DNA from: Marinobacter sp. LV10R510-11A
GTDB taxonomy: Bacteria > Pseudomonadota > Gammaproteobacteria > Pseudomonadales > Oleiphilaceae
Assembly (NCBI RefSeq): GCF_900215155.1
Contig: NZ_LT907980.1
Coordinates: 2,542,001-2,606,000 of the forward strand
Reading direction: 5' to 3'
DNA length: 64,000 nucleotides
Position numbers and translations under genes: made by a program. Positions 10,624 through 17,933 of the stretch are shown here, piece by piece (the first letter of the stretch is position 1; every line of letters begins with the position of its first letter). The notes below the pieces were generated by a model. That model made no database searches and was not told the DNA's origin. It saw nothing but the letters and a program-made list of their open reading frames with translations.

Positions 10624-12950
10624 TGGAACAATCCTTCAAACCAACCTCGAATTTTCCGCTCAAAGGTACCAGAACAGGACACAGTCTGTGTCGGCTCGCT
10701 ACCCGCTATAAACGGCAGAAGGCGCGCATTATCGCAATACTCATCGGTTAATGCCTGCTTTTCGGGGTTTACCCAGTGATAATTCACGCCATCGGGTACC
10801 ACCGGTGAAAACCCATGTTGTGGCACCTGCGCCATGAATCGCGACCACACCGGCAGGGCCCCGGTGGCACCGGTCAATGCCGTCGGGCCATTATCGTCCC
10901 GCCCTACCCAGGCAACTGCCAGTAAATCACCGCTGAACCCCGCAAACCAGGAATCACGACCGTCATCCGTTGTTCCCGTTTTCCCAGCAAGCGTCAGCTC
11001 TTTGGGAACCGAATAATAAGCCGAACGCCCAGTCCCTTCCTGCATGGTTTCCTGCATGGCGTACTGCACCAGATGCACTGCGGCCGGGTCTGCGACCTGA
11101 TCCACTTCTAGCCTATAGCGCGAAAGCACATTCCCTCGGGAATCCGTCACCTCCCGAATAGTGCGCAAAGGGGTATTAAACCCGGAGGTGGCCAGCCCCT
11201 GATAGATCTGGGCGACTGTTACGGGGCTCATGGAAACCGAGCCCAGCAGCATGGAGGGGTAGTCAGAAATGGGCGTGACGACACCAAAGGCTCGCAAGGT
11301 CTTACGAACGGCCGGAACGCCAACATCCAACCCTACCCGAACCGCCGGAAGGTTATAGGACTTCGAAAGAGCACGATGCAAGGGAACTTCGCCCCGCTCC
11401 TTGCCATCGTAGTTTTTTGGCTCCCAGCGCCGCCCGTCGTCAAATTCGAGGGTGAACGACTTGTCCAACACCGGCGTCATCAAGGTATAGCGCTCCGGTT
11501 GCTCCAGCGCGGTGAGGTAGGTGAATGGTTTAATCAGCGACCCAATCAGGCGATTAGCATCCAAAGCCCGGTTGAATCCTGCAAACTGTGGGTCTTTCCC
11601 ACCCACGATGGCCAGTACCTCACCGGTATCCTTGGCGGTGACTACAAGGGTCGCTTCCAGTGCTTCGGCGGCGTCGCCACTGGCCAGCCTCGGCAAGGTA
11701 TCGGTAACGGCATACTCAGCGGCATACTGAATAGCCGGGTTGAGTGTGGTGAATATTCGGAGCCCCTCGCTGCGCAGATCCTCTTCTTTGTAATCCCGCG
11801 CCAGGTGTCTTCGAACAAGATCTATATAGGCAGGATAACGGTTTTCCGAGTACGACGGTTTGGCGCTAACACCAAGTGACAAGCCACGAGCACGAGCCGC
11901 TTTCGACGAATCGATTAGGCCTGCATCTTCCATCTCGCTGATAACCAGATTGCGCCGCTGCGTAGCCCGCTCTGGGTGCCGGCGGGGATTGTAGTAGCTT
12001 GGCCCTTTGACCATACCCACAAGCAGGGCGATCTGATGCACATCCAGATCTTTCAGTGATTCACCAAAATAGAACTGGCTGGCCAGCCCGAACCCATTAA
12101 TGCTCCGGGTGCCTGCCTGCCCTAAATATACTTCGTTCAGATAGGTTTCCAGTATGTCGCCTTTCTCGTAATGCAGCTCGAGCAAGATGGACATCAAGGC
12201 CTCATTGCCCTTGCGCAGTAGGGTTTGATCCTGGGTAAGGAAAAAGTTTTTAACCAGTTGCTGTGTCAGCGTACTGCCACCCTGAACAATCTGCCCGGCG
12301 CGCATATTGGCAAGCATGGCACGGCCAATGGAGGCAGGTGCGATTCCGATATGGTCATAGAACTTCCGGTCCTCCACCGCCATCAGTGCGGCGGGTAACT
12401 GAACCGGAACTTCATCCAGGCGCACTAGAACCCGATCCTCCTTGTGCGCTGGGTAGATTCCGCCAATACGGGCCGGTTCCAGCCGCACTATTGCAGCATT
12501 ATCACCGCCCGCCACAGAAAAGTCCTGAACGCGGTCCCCGTATATATTCAATGAGAGCTTGCGCCTAGGCTCATTACTATCAGGAAAGCGGAAGCCTCGG
12601 GTGCCGATAATAAAATGGCCGCCATTGCGACGATAACTGCCGGGTTTTGCACCATCGCCTTTGCGATAACCCGAAAGCGCCAACTCCCGCTCCAGCGCGC
12701 CGGAACTCAGACCGGCGCCGTTATAAAGTTCCAGAGGCCGCGCATAAACCCGCGAGGGCACTTCAAAACGCCGCCCCTCGAATCGGTCGGTGACAACCGC
12801 ATCGAGATAGACCATCCAGCCCGCCAGCAATACAGCGCCAATGGCGAACACTCGGATAAAAGTTTTCCAGAACCAGGAGCGACGTCCGTTCCGGCCGTTT
12901 TTACTTTGGGGCTTTCTATTGGGCTTCGAAGGAGATCTGTTTTTTTTCAT
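10620..12950 (-). CDS. mrcB: Bifunctional penicillin-binding protein 1B
   Basis: Class A PBP that polymerises lipid II and crosslinks peptidoglycan. I place the start at the ATG of MKKNRSPSK (12950), giving 776 residues. An upstream in-frame ATG at 12992 adds 14 residues with no family support. Order: basic cytoplasmic tail, membrane helix at about 28-50, UB2H-like region, then glycosyltransferase family 51 with EDRKFYDHIG and QGGSTLTQQLVKN. The transpeptidase follows, with SLIK (active-site serine), SYN and KTGT. Overlaps lpoP by 4 bases. TATAAT lies only about 6 bases before the chosen ATG on this strand. Confidence 0.93.
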   Translation of the reverse strand: MKKNRSPSKPNRKPQSKNGRNGRRSWFWKTFIRVFAIGAVLLAGWMVYLDAVVTDRFEGRRFEVPSRVYARPLELYNGAGLSSGALERELALSGYRKGDGAKPGSYRRNGGHFIIGTRGFRFPDSNEPRRKLSLNIYGDRVQDFSVAGGDNAAIVRLEPARIGGIYPAHKEDRVLVRLDEVPVQLPAALMAVEDRKFYDHIGIAPASIGRAMLANMRAGQIVQGGSTLTQQLVKNFFLTQDQTLLRKGNEALMSILLELHYEKGDILETYLNEVYLGQAGTRSINGFGLASQFYFGESLKDLDVHQIALLVGMVKGPSYYNPRRHPERATQRRNLVISEMEDAGLIDSSKAARARGLSLGVSAKPSYSENRYPAYIDLVRRHLARDYKEEDLRSEGLRIFTTLNPAIQYAAEYAVTDTLPRLASGDAAEALEATLVVTAKDTGEVLAIVGGKDPQFAGFNRALDANRLIGSLIKPFTYLTALEQPERYTLMTPVLDKSFTLEFDDGRRWEPKNYDGKERGEVPLHRALSKSYNLPAVRVGLDVGVPAVRKTLRAFGVVTPISDYPSMLLGSVSMSPVTVAQIYQGLATSGFNTPLRTIREVTDSRGNVLSRYRLEVDQVADPAAVHLVQYAMQETMQEGTGRSAYYSVPKELTLAGKTGTTDDGRDSWFAGFSGDLLAVAWVGRDDNGPTALTGATGALPVWSRFMAQVPQHGFSPVVPDGVNYHWVNPEKQALTDEYCDNARLLPFIAGSEPTQTVSCSGTFERKIRGWFEGLFQ

Positions 12951-13071
12951 CCGCGGATTATAACGAAGCCTGCACGACATAAGGCAGGCCATCTATGTGT
13001 TATTTATGTAACCTGCCCGTTATGATGGGCCAATAAAACTTCAATAAGTTCAGGGAAGCGAGGAGCGCACC

Positions 13072-14649
13072 GTGAGTGAAACATCCCCCGGCAATTTGTT
13101 ACTGGCAATGCAGAACCCGGCTCTGTACAACCATCCGGTTGACGGATTCCAGATTATCGAAACCCACATTTCCCAAGTGGTCCTAACCGGTCAGTACGCC
13201 TACAAGATCAAAAAACCTATGGATTTCGGGTTTCTTGATTTTTCCACACTGGCGCGTCGGAAACACTTTTGCGAGGAAGAGCTGCGCCTGAACCGCCGCC
13301 TGGCCGAACCCCTGTACTTGGAAGTACTCCCGATTACCGGAACCCCCGAGCAGCCCGTTATCGGCGGCGAAGGCGAGCCGTTTGAATACGTGCTGAAAAT
13401 GCGCCAGTTCCGCCAGAACGCGCTTTTTGATCAGCAACAGGAAGCGGGCTCCCTCAAACCGGAACTGCTTTCCAGCCTCGCGCAGCAGGTAGCCGGCTTC
13501 CACGACAGCCTGGAACCGATACCAGACGATAAACCTCTGGGTACCCCAGAAGCTGTGTACGCGGCCATGCAGGAAAACTTCGACCAGCTTCGGCCGATGA
13601 TCGACGATCGCGCTCTGCTGAGCCAGCTCGACAACCTTGAGGCATGGACGCAGACCACCTTCGATCGCCACCGTGATCTGATTGCACAGCGCAAACGCGA
13701 TGGTTTTGTGCGTGAATGCCACGGCGATCTACACCTGGCTAACATCACCGTTTACGACGGCAAGGTCACGGTGTTTGACTGCATTGAATTCAGTGAGCCC
13801 TTCCGCTGCATCGACGTAATCAATGACCTTGCGTTTTTGCTGATGGACCTGGAGTCCCGAGGTGAAGCAGCTTTGGCCAACCTGGTTCTGAATACCTACC
13901 TAGAGTACCGGGACGATTTCGATGCCCTGCCCCTACTGCCGCTTTACAAGGCATACCGGGCACTGGTGCGAGGGAAAATTGCACTGTTCACCCTGGCCAA
14001 CCCAGCACTGGGCGAAGAAGAAAAAGAGGCCCTGATGCAGCGCTATCGCGATTATGCTCAGCTGGCAGAAGACTACAGCACCATCCCGAACCGCTACCTG
14101 CTGGCCACGGTAGGCCTCTCCGCTAGCGGCAAGACCTGTATCAGCGCATCCATGGCGGGTGAGCTGGGGCTTATCCGCCTGCGGTCTGATATTGAACGCA
14201 AGCGCCTGCATGGCCTTGCACCACTGGAAGACAGCCAGTCGCCCGCCGGGGGAAATCTGTACTCTACCGAGGCCAATGAAAAAACCTATCAGCGCTTAGC
14301 AAAGCTGGCCTGCGACCTGCTCGCCGCAGGTTTGCCCGTCATCGCCGACGCCGCCTGCCTAAAAGAGAAAGAGCGGGCACTGTTTGCCGCCGTTGCAGAA
14401 AGCCAGGGAGTGCCCTTTGCCCTGGTCCACTGCGAAGCACCTGAAAAGCTTCGCAAAGAATGGGTACGCAAACGCAAGGGCGACGCCTCCGAGGCAACAG
14501 AAGAACTGCTGGACGCCCAGAAAGATTGGTTTGAACCTCTAACGACGGTGGAAAAAAGCCATACGATGCACCTGCGCAGCGACCAGGAACACGTAGCGCA
14601 GGCTGTCGCAGACCGCATACGTCAGCACTTTGCAGGCTATACTCGCTGA
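13072..14649 (+). CDS. Phosphotransferase-like / P-loop ATPase fusion protein
   Basis: Protein of 525 residues with two parts. The N-terminal aminoglycoside-phosphotransferase-like kinase domain (about 1-330) has the YKIKKPMDFGFLDFSTL lysine region, the catalytic loop RECHGDLHLANI and the metal aspartate in VFDCIEFSEPFR. The C-terminal P-loop domain begins at about 345 with Walker A GLSASGKT. The family is usually annotated as bifunctional APH/AAA ATPase. The substrate is unknown, and this is unlikely to be a true antibiotic-resistance enzyme. Start: GTG at 13072 after GAGGAG. Its place divergent from mrcB is conserved in Pseudomonas. Confidence 0.82.
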   Translation: MSETSPGNLLLAMQNPALYNHPVDGFQIIETHISQVVLTGQYAYKIKKPMDFGFLDFSTLARRKHFCEEELRLNRRLAEPLYLEVLPITGTPEQPVIGGEGEPFEYVLKMRQFRQNALFDQQQEAGSLKPELLSSLAQQVAGFHDSLEPIPDDKPLGTPEAVYAAMQENFDQLRPMIDDRALLSQLDNLEAWTQTTFDRHRDLIAQRKRDGFVRECHGDLHLANITVYDGKVTVFDCIEFSEPFRCIDVINDLAFLLMDLESRGEAALANLVLNTYLEYRDDFDALPLLPLYKAYRALVRGKIALFTLANPALGEEEKEALMQRYRDYAQLAEDYSTIPNRYLLATVGLSASGKTCISASMAGELGLIRLRSDIERKRLHGLAPLEDSQSPAGGNLYSTEANEKTYQRLAKLACDLLAAGLPVIADAACLKEKERALFAAVAESQGVPFALVHCEAPEKLRKEWVRKRKGDASEATEELLDAQKDWFEPLTTVEKSHTMHLRSDQEHVAQAVADRIRQHFAGYTR

Positions 14650-14681
14650 AGAACCGGAACTGAACGCCATAAGGAAGAATC

Positions 14682-15038
14682 ATGGAAACTGACTCAGTGC
14701 GCCATATCGATGACCCGCTCTACGAAACTCTTCGCAAGGAAGATATCGAGGCTTTCAATTCCGAGAAATCAGCGCGGGTTGACTTGCCCAGCTTTGCGCA
14801 CGGGGACTTTCGAGGGTTGGATTTACGCGGGCTGGACGCCAAGGACCTCGACCTGAGCCACGCTTACTTCCGAGGCACGGATCTCCGGGGTATAGACCTC
14901 AGCCTCTCGAAAATGGAAGGTGCCAGCATTGCCGGCGCCAAGATTTCCGGGTGTTTTTTCCCGCACAGGCTTGAAGCAGACGAGATTGTGATGTCCTTAA
15001 ACCACGGCACGCGGATGCGGTACAGCGCCAGCAAATGA
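14682..15038 (+). CDS. Small pentapeptide-repeat protein
   Basis: 118 residues. The middle (about 45-95) consists of degenerate pentapeptide repeats of the A(D/N)LXX type: GDFRGLDLRGLDAKDLDL, AYFRGTDLRGIDL, ASIAGAKISGCFF. These fold as a quadrilateral beta-helix. The C-terminus (HGTRMRYS) is outside the repeats. The function is unknown. A good ribosome-binding site AAGGAAG precedes the ATG. The stop overlaps the ATG of the Rieske gene, so the two are coupled. Confidence 0.75.
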   Translation: METDSVRHIDDPLYETLRKEDIEAFNSEKSARVDLPSFAHGDFRGLDLRGLDAKDLDLSHAYFRGTDLRGIDLSLSKMEGASIAGAKISGCFFPHRLEADEIVMSLNHGTRMRYSASK

Positions 15039-15421
15039 CAGGTATGCAAATGAACCCATGGCAGCCGGTGTGCGCCAGGCAAGAGTTGCAGGCTGGCAGG
15101 TTTGTTGAGTTCTCGCTGGCCGGCCCTGAGCACAACGTTGAGACAAGCGCCGACACCCTGCCATTAACAGGCTTCGTGTTTCTCGATGGCACAGCGCCCC
15201 GAGCCTACTTGAATCAATGCCCTCACATGGGCGTTGAGCTGAACTGGATGCCCGGTCGCTTCATGGACACCGACAACCTGTTCCTTCAATGCTCCACCCA
15301 CGGCGCCCTGTTCAAGCCAGGAGACGGTGAGTGTATTGCTGGGCCTTGCCAGGGTGACGCGCTCACTGCGTTAGACCTGCGAGAAATCGAGGGTACTCTG
15401 GAAGTCAGATCTCCAGAATAA
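15035..15421 (+). CDS. Rieske [2Fe-2S] domain protein
   Basis: 128 residues with a single Rieske domain. The ligand motifs are CPHMGVEL (C-x-H) and CSTHGALF (C-x2-H), 17 residues apart, followed by the conserved GEC..GPCxG region. There is no oxygenase catalytic domain and no signal peptide. It may be a soluble ferredoxin-like electron carrier, and its partner is unknown. It starts by a 4-base overlap with the pentapeptide gene, and its 3' end overlaps the convergent sfsA by 17 bases. Confidence 0.85.
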   Translation: MTGMQMNPWQPVCARQELQAGRFVEFSLAGPEHNVETSADTLPLTGFVFLDGTAPRAYLNQCPHMGVELNWMPGRFMDTDNLFLQCSTHGALFKPGDGECIAGPCQGDALTALDLREIEGTLEVRSPE

Positions 15422-16136
15422 CTGGGACAGGTTCCATTAAAGCCATCCCGCCAGACGGACGGCCGTCGTCTCGACCTAGGCTTGCCCGATAGGCCAAGAC
15501 TTCCACGCCGGCGTCACACGCCTGCCGCAACAGCTGACCGTAATGCCGATCGATGTGATCGGCAGGCCGCACAGTTTCAATGCCGGTATGGTTAACCACA
15601 AAAAGCAGCACAGCCCTGTCGCCGAGCGCAACCTGCGCCATAAGCTCTCGCAAGTGTTTCTGGCCGCGAGTTGTCACTGCGTCTGGAAAGAAACCCTGAC
15701 CGGATTCCTCAAGGGTTACGTTCTTCACTTCTACCCAGGCATCCGGTTCCGACCCATGCCCGGAGAGTAGCAGATCGATCCGGCTTTTCTCCGCACCGTA
15801 CTTTACCTCGGGGCGGCAATGGGTATAGCCCCTCAGTTCGCCAATACGACCAGCTGCAATGGCTTCCCGCGCCTGCGCATTGGGCCTTGCCGTATTCACA
15901 CAGGCCAGCACGCCCGGGGCCGTTTCGACAAGCTCCCAGGTATACGGCAATTTACGCGCAGGATTATTGCTAAGGCTAAGCCATACCCTGCCATCGGTCG
16001 GCTGGCAGCCGAGCATGGAGCCGGTATTGGGACAGTGGGCCGTTATTTCCGTGCCATCAGGCAATCGCACGTCGGCTAAAAACCTTTTATAACGTCGAAT
16101 TAAACGCCCTTCAATCAAGGGTTCCGGGAACTTCAT
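15405..16136 (-). CDS. sfsA: Sugar fermentation stimulation protein SfsA
   Basis: 243 residues, family length. Conserved segments are [12 protein letters not shown] near the N-terminus, [12 protein letters not shown], the nuclease-like core ([10 protein letters not shown] and VEVKNVTL), [13 protein letters not shown] and the LLFVVNH region. It has a nuclease-like fold, and the cellular role is not settled (first described as a regulator of mal genes in E. coli). It stands divergent from dksA across a 181-base gap. Confidence 0.93.
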   Translation of the reverse strand: MKFPEPLIEGRLIRRYKRFLADVRLPDGTEITAHCPNTGSMLGCQPTDGRVWLSLSNNPARKLPYTWELVETAPGVLACVNTARPNAQAREAIAAGRIGELRGYTHCRPEVKYGAEKSRIDLLLSGHGSEPDAWVEVKNVTLEESGQGFFPDAVTTRGQKHLRELMAQVALGDRAVLLFVVNHTGIETVRPADHIDRHYGQLLRQACDAGVEVLAYRASLGRDDGRPSGGMALMEPVPVILEI

Positions 16137-16317
16137 AGGCTCTCCAAGTGCGAAGTAGGCATCACAGGGCTGGCACCTCCGTGACTAATCTGCTATTTTC
16201 CGCAAAATCCCGTTTCAGGACGACTGCTTCATCCAAGTAATAACCGCGCCGCGGCGGGGGCTGGCGCGCAGGGAAGCACAGCGTTCTTGTGAGGTATATA
16301 CAAAGAGGCCAGGTCAT

Positions 16318-16758
16318 ATGGCAACCACAGCAGACCAATCACGCGAACGTTTTACAAACTTCACCCCTTATGAAATGAAGAAGGGTGAAGAATACATGAG
16401 TGCGGAGATGCTGGGGCACTTCAAAAATCTGCTGCTGCAATGGAAGCAGGATCTGATGGAAGAAGTGGACCGCACCATGCACCACATGCAGGAAGATGCA
16501 GCAAACTACGCAGATCCCAGTGATCGCGCAACCCAGGAGGAAGAGTTCAGCCTGGAACTGCGCACCCGTGATCGTGAGCGCAAGCTGATCAAAAAAATCG
16601 ACCAGACGAACGATCGTATCGACAAAGACGACTATGGTTTTTGCGATCAGTGTGGTGTTGAAATCGGGATCCGTCGCCTTGAGGCACGCCCAACCGCAAC
16701 ACTATGCATTGACTGCAAAACCCTTGCCGAAATTCGCGAGCGCCAGACTGGCATCTAA
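16318..16758 (+). CDS. dksA: RNA polymerase-binding transcription factor DksA
   Basis: Binds the secondary channel of RNA polymerase and works with ppGpp, which spoT in this window makes and degrades. 146 residues: N-terminal helix, long coiled coil with the tip motif DPSDRA (acidic tip residues and alanine present), then a four-cysteine zinc finger (CDQCG and CIDC). The ATG at 16318 follows AGAGGCCAGG. It begins the dksA-gluQ-cbrX-cbrA-cbrB block. Confidence 0.95.
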   Translation: MATTADQSRERFTNFTPYEMKKGEEYMSAEMLGHFKNLLLQWKQDLMEEVDRTMHHMQEDAANYADPSDRATQEEEFSLELRTRDRERKLIKKIDQTNDRIDKDDYGFCDQCGVEIGIRRLEARPTATLCIDCKTLAEIRERQTGI

Positions 16759-16821
16759 GGCGGCAAGTTTGACCTGGCCGGCGCAGCCTAATAAGGTCCT
16801 GCCGGCCACATGGTCTGATTC

Positions 16822-17706
16822 ATGACCAACTCTCGCACCTATTCTCACACCTATCGGGGCCGCTTTGCCCCCTCCCCCACAGGCCCGCTTCATTTCGGCT
16901 CGCTGGTTACAGCACTGGCAAGCTACCTGGAAGCTAAGTCCCAGAATGGGCAATGGCTAATTCGCATTGAGGATCTCGACCCTCTGCGGGAACCCGCAGA
17001 GGCCACAGGCCAAATTCTTAACAGCCTTGACGCCCACGGGCTGTTTCCCAGCGAGCCGGTACACTTTCAGTCGCGGCGCCATGAGGCCTATCACACTGCT
17101 ATTGAGCACTTACTGAGCCAAGGCCACGCCTATCGCTGCATCTGCTCACGCAAACAGTTGCAAGCCAATCATGGCAGGCACCCGCAACATTGCCGAGACG
17201 ATGACAGCGCCCGCGATCAGCCCTTTGCCATACGCTTTGCACTCAACGAAGACCAATGCCTCTGGCATGATCAGCTACTGGGGCCGCAGCATCAGGTTGT
17301 CCGCGCCGAAATAGACGACCCGGTTATTTTGCGCAAAGAAGGCTTTTTCGCCTACCAGCTTGCCGTGGTGGTAGATGATATCGCCCAGGGCATTACCCAT
17401 GTGGTGCGCGGCTCAGACCTACTGGACATGACGGCCCAGCAACTGCAGCTTTACCGGGCTTTCGAAGCAAAACCACCAAACTGGTTTCACATTCCTGTGA
17501 TTGTTAATGACAAAGGGCAGAAGTTATCCAAACAGAACCATGCTGCCGCGCTGGATAATCGCACTCCGGTAGAGAACCTGATTGCCGCATTGAACGCTCT
17601 GAACCAACAGCCTCCACGATCACTATTGACTGGCCCGGTGGAAGATTTGCTGCAATGGGCCTGTGCGCACTGGAACCGCGGGGCCGTTCACCTGACATTC
17701 GAGTGA
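16822..17706 (+). CDS. gluQ: Glutamyl-Q tRNA(Asp) synthetase
   Basis: Attaches glutamate to the queuosine base at position 34 of tRNA-Asp. It is a truncated glutamyl-tRNA synthetase catalytic domain of 294 residues without the anticodon-binding domain. Motifs: GRFAPSPTGPLHFGSLV (HIGH-like), WLIRIEDLDPLRE, zinc ligands around YRCICSRKQL and HCRDD, and KLSKQ (KMSKS-like). It lies 63 bases after dksA, the arrangement known from E. coli and Pseudomonas. Confidence 0.93.
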   Translation: MTNSRTYSHTYRGRFAPSPTGPLHFGSLVTALASYLEAKSQNGQWLIRIEDLDPLREPAEATGQILNSLDAHGLFPSEPVHFQSRRHEAYHTAIEHLLSQGHAYRCICSRKQLQANHGRHPQHCRDDDSARDQPFAIRFALNEDQCLWHDQLLGPQHQVVRAEIDDPVILRKEGFFAYQLAVVVDDIAQGITHVVRGSDLLDMTAQQLQLYRAFEAKPPNWFHIPVIVNDKGQKLSKQNHAAALDNRTPVENLIAALNALNQQPPRSLLTGPVEDLLQWACAHWNRGAVHLTFE

Positions 17707-17756
17707 CTGTCGTGGTATAAAGCCTTTCACAAACTTCAGCGCGGATCGCATGCCTG

Positions 17757-17933
17757 ATGTATATCTACCGACTGGTTTTTTTGCTGGTTCTGGCCATTTA
17801 TATCTTTTCACCCAACATGCTCGACTGGTGGACTTCCCCCGGGAACGCCTGGTACAGCCCTTTCCTGATCTGGGCAGGCCTTATTGCTATCGGGTTCTGG
17901 TTGGAGTGGCGGCGGGATCCCAATGAGTTTTAG
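17757..17933 (+). CDS. cbrX: Small membrane protein CbrX-like, overlapping cbrA
   Basis: 58 residues beginning with YIYRLVFLLVLAIYIFSP after the ATG. There are two hydrophobic helices (about 5-20 and 34-48) separated by a tryptophan-rich loop, and the end is charged (EWRRDPNEF). The ATG at 17757 is followed by an uninterrupted frame to TAG at 17931-17933. Its last codons contain the ATG of cbrA (17923), an 11-base overlap. In Pseudomonas a small ORF, cbrX, overlaps and is translationally coupled to cbrA. Position and overlap match, and the function is unknown. Confidence 0.75.
   Translation: MYIYRLVFLLVLAIYIFSPNMLDWWTSPGNAWYSPFLIWAGLIAIGFWLEWRRDPNEF

Noticed and set aside
13072..14649. Aminoglycoside resistance gene
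   Set aside because: The APH-like domain belongs to the widely conserved chromosomal kinase-ATPase fusion family, not to known resistance enzymes.
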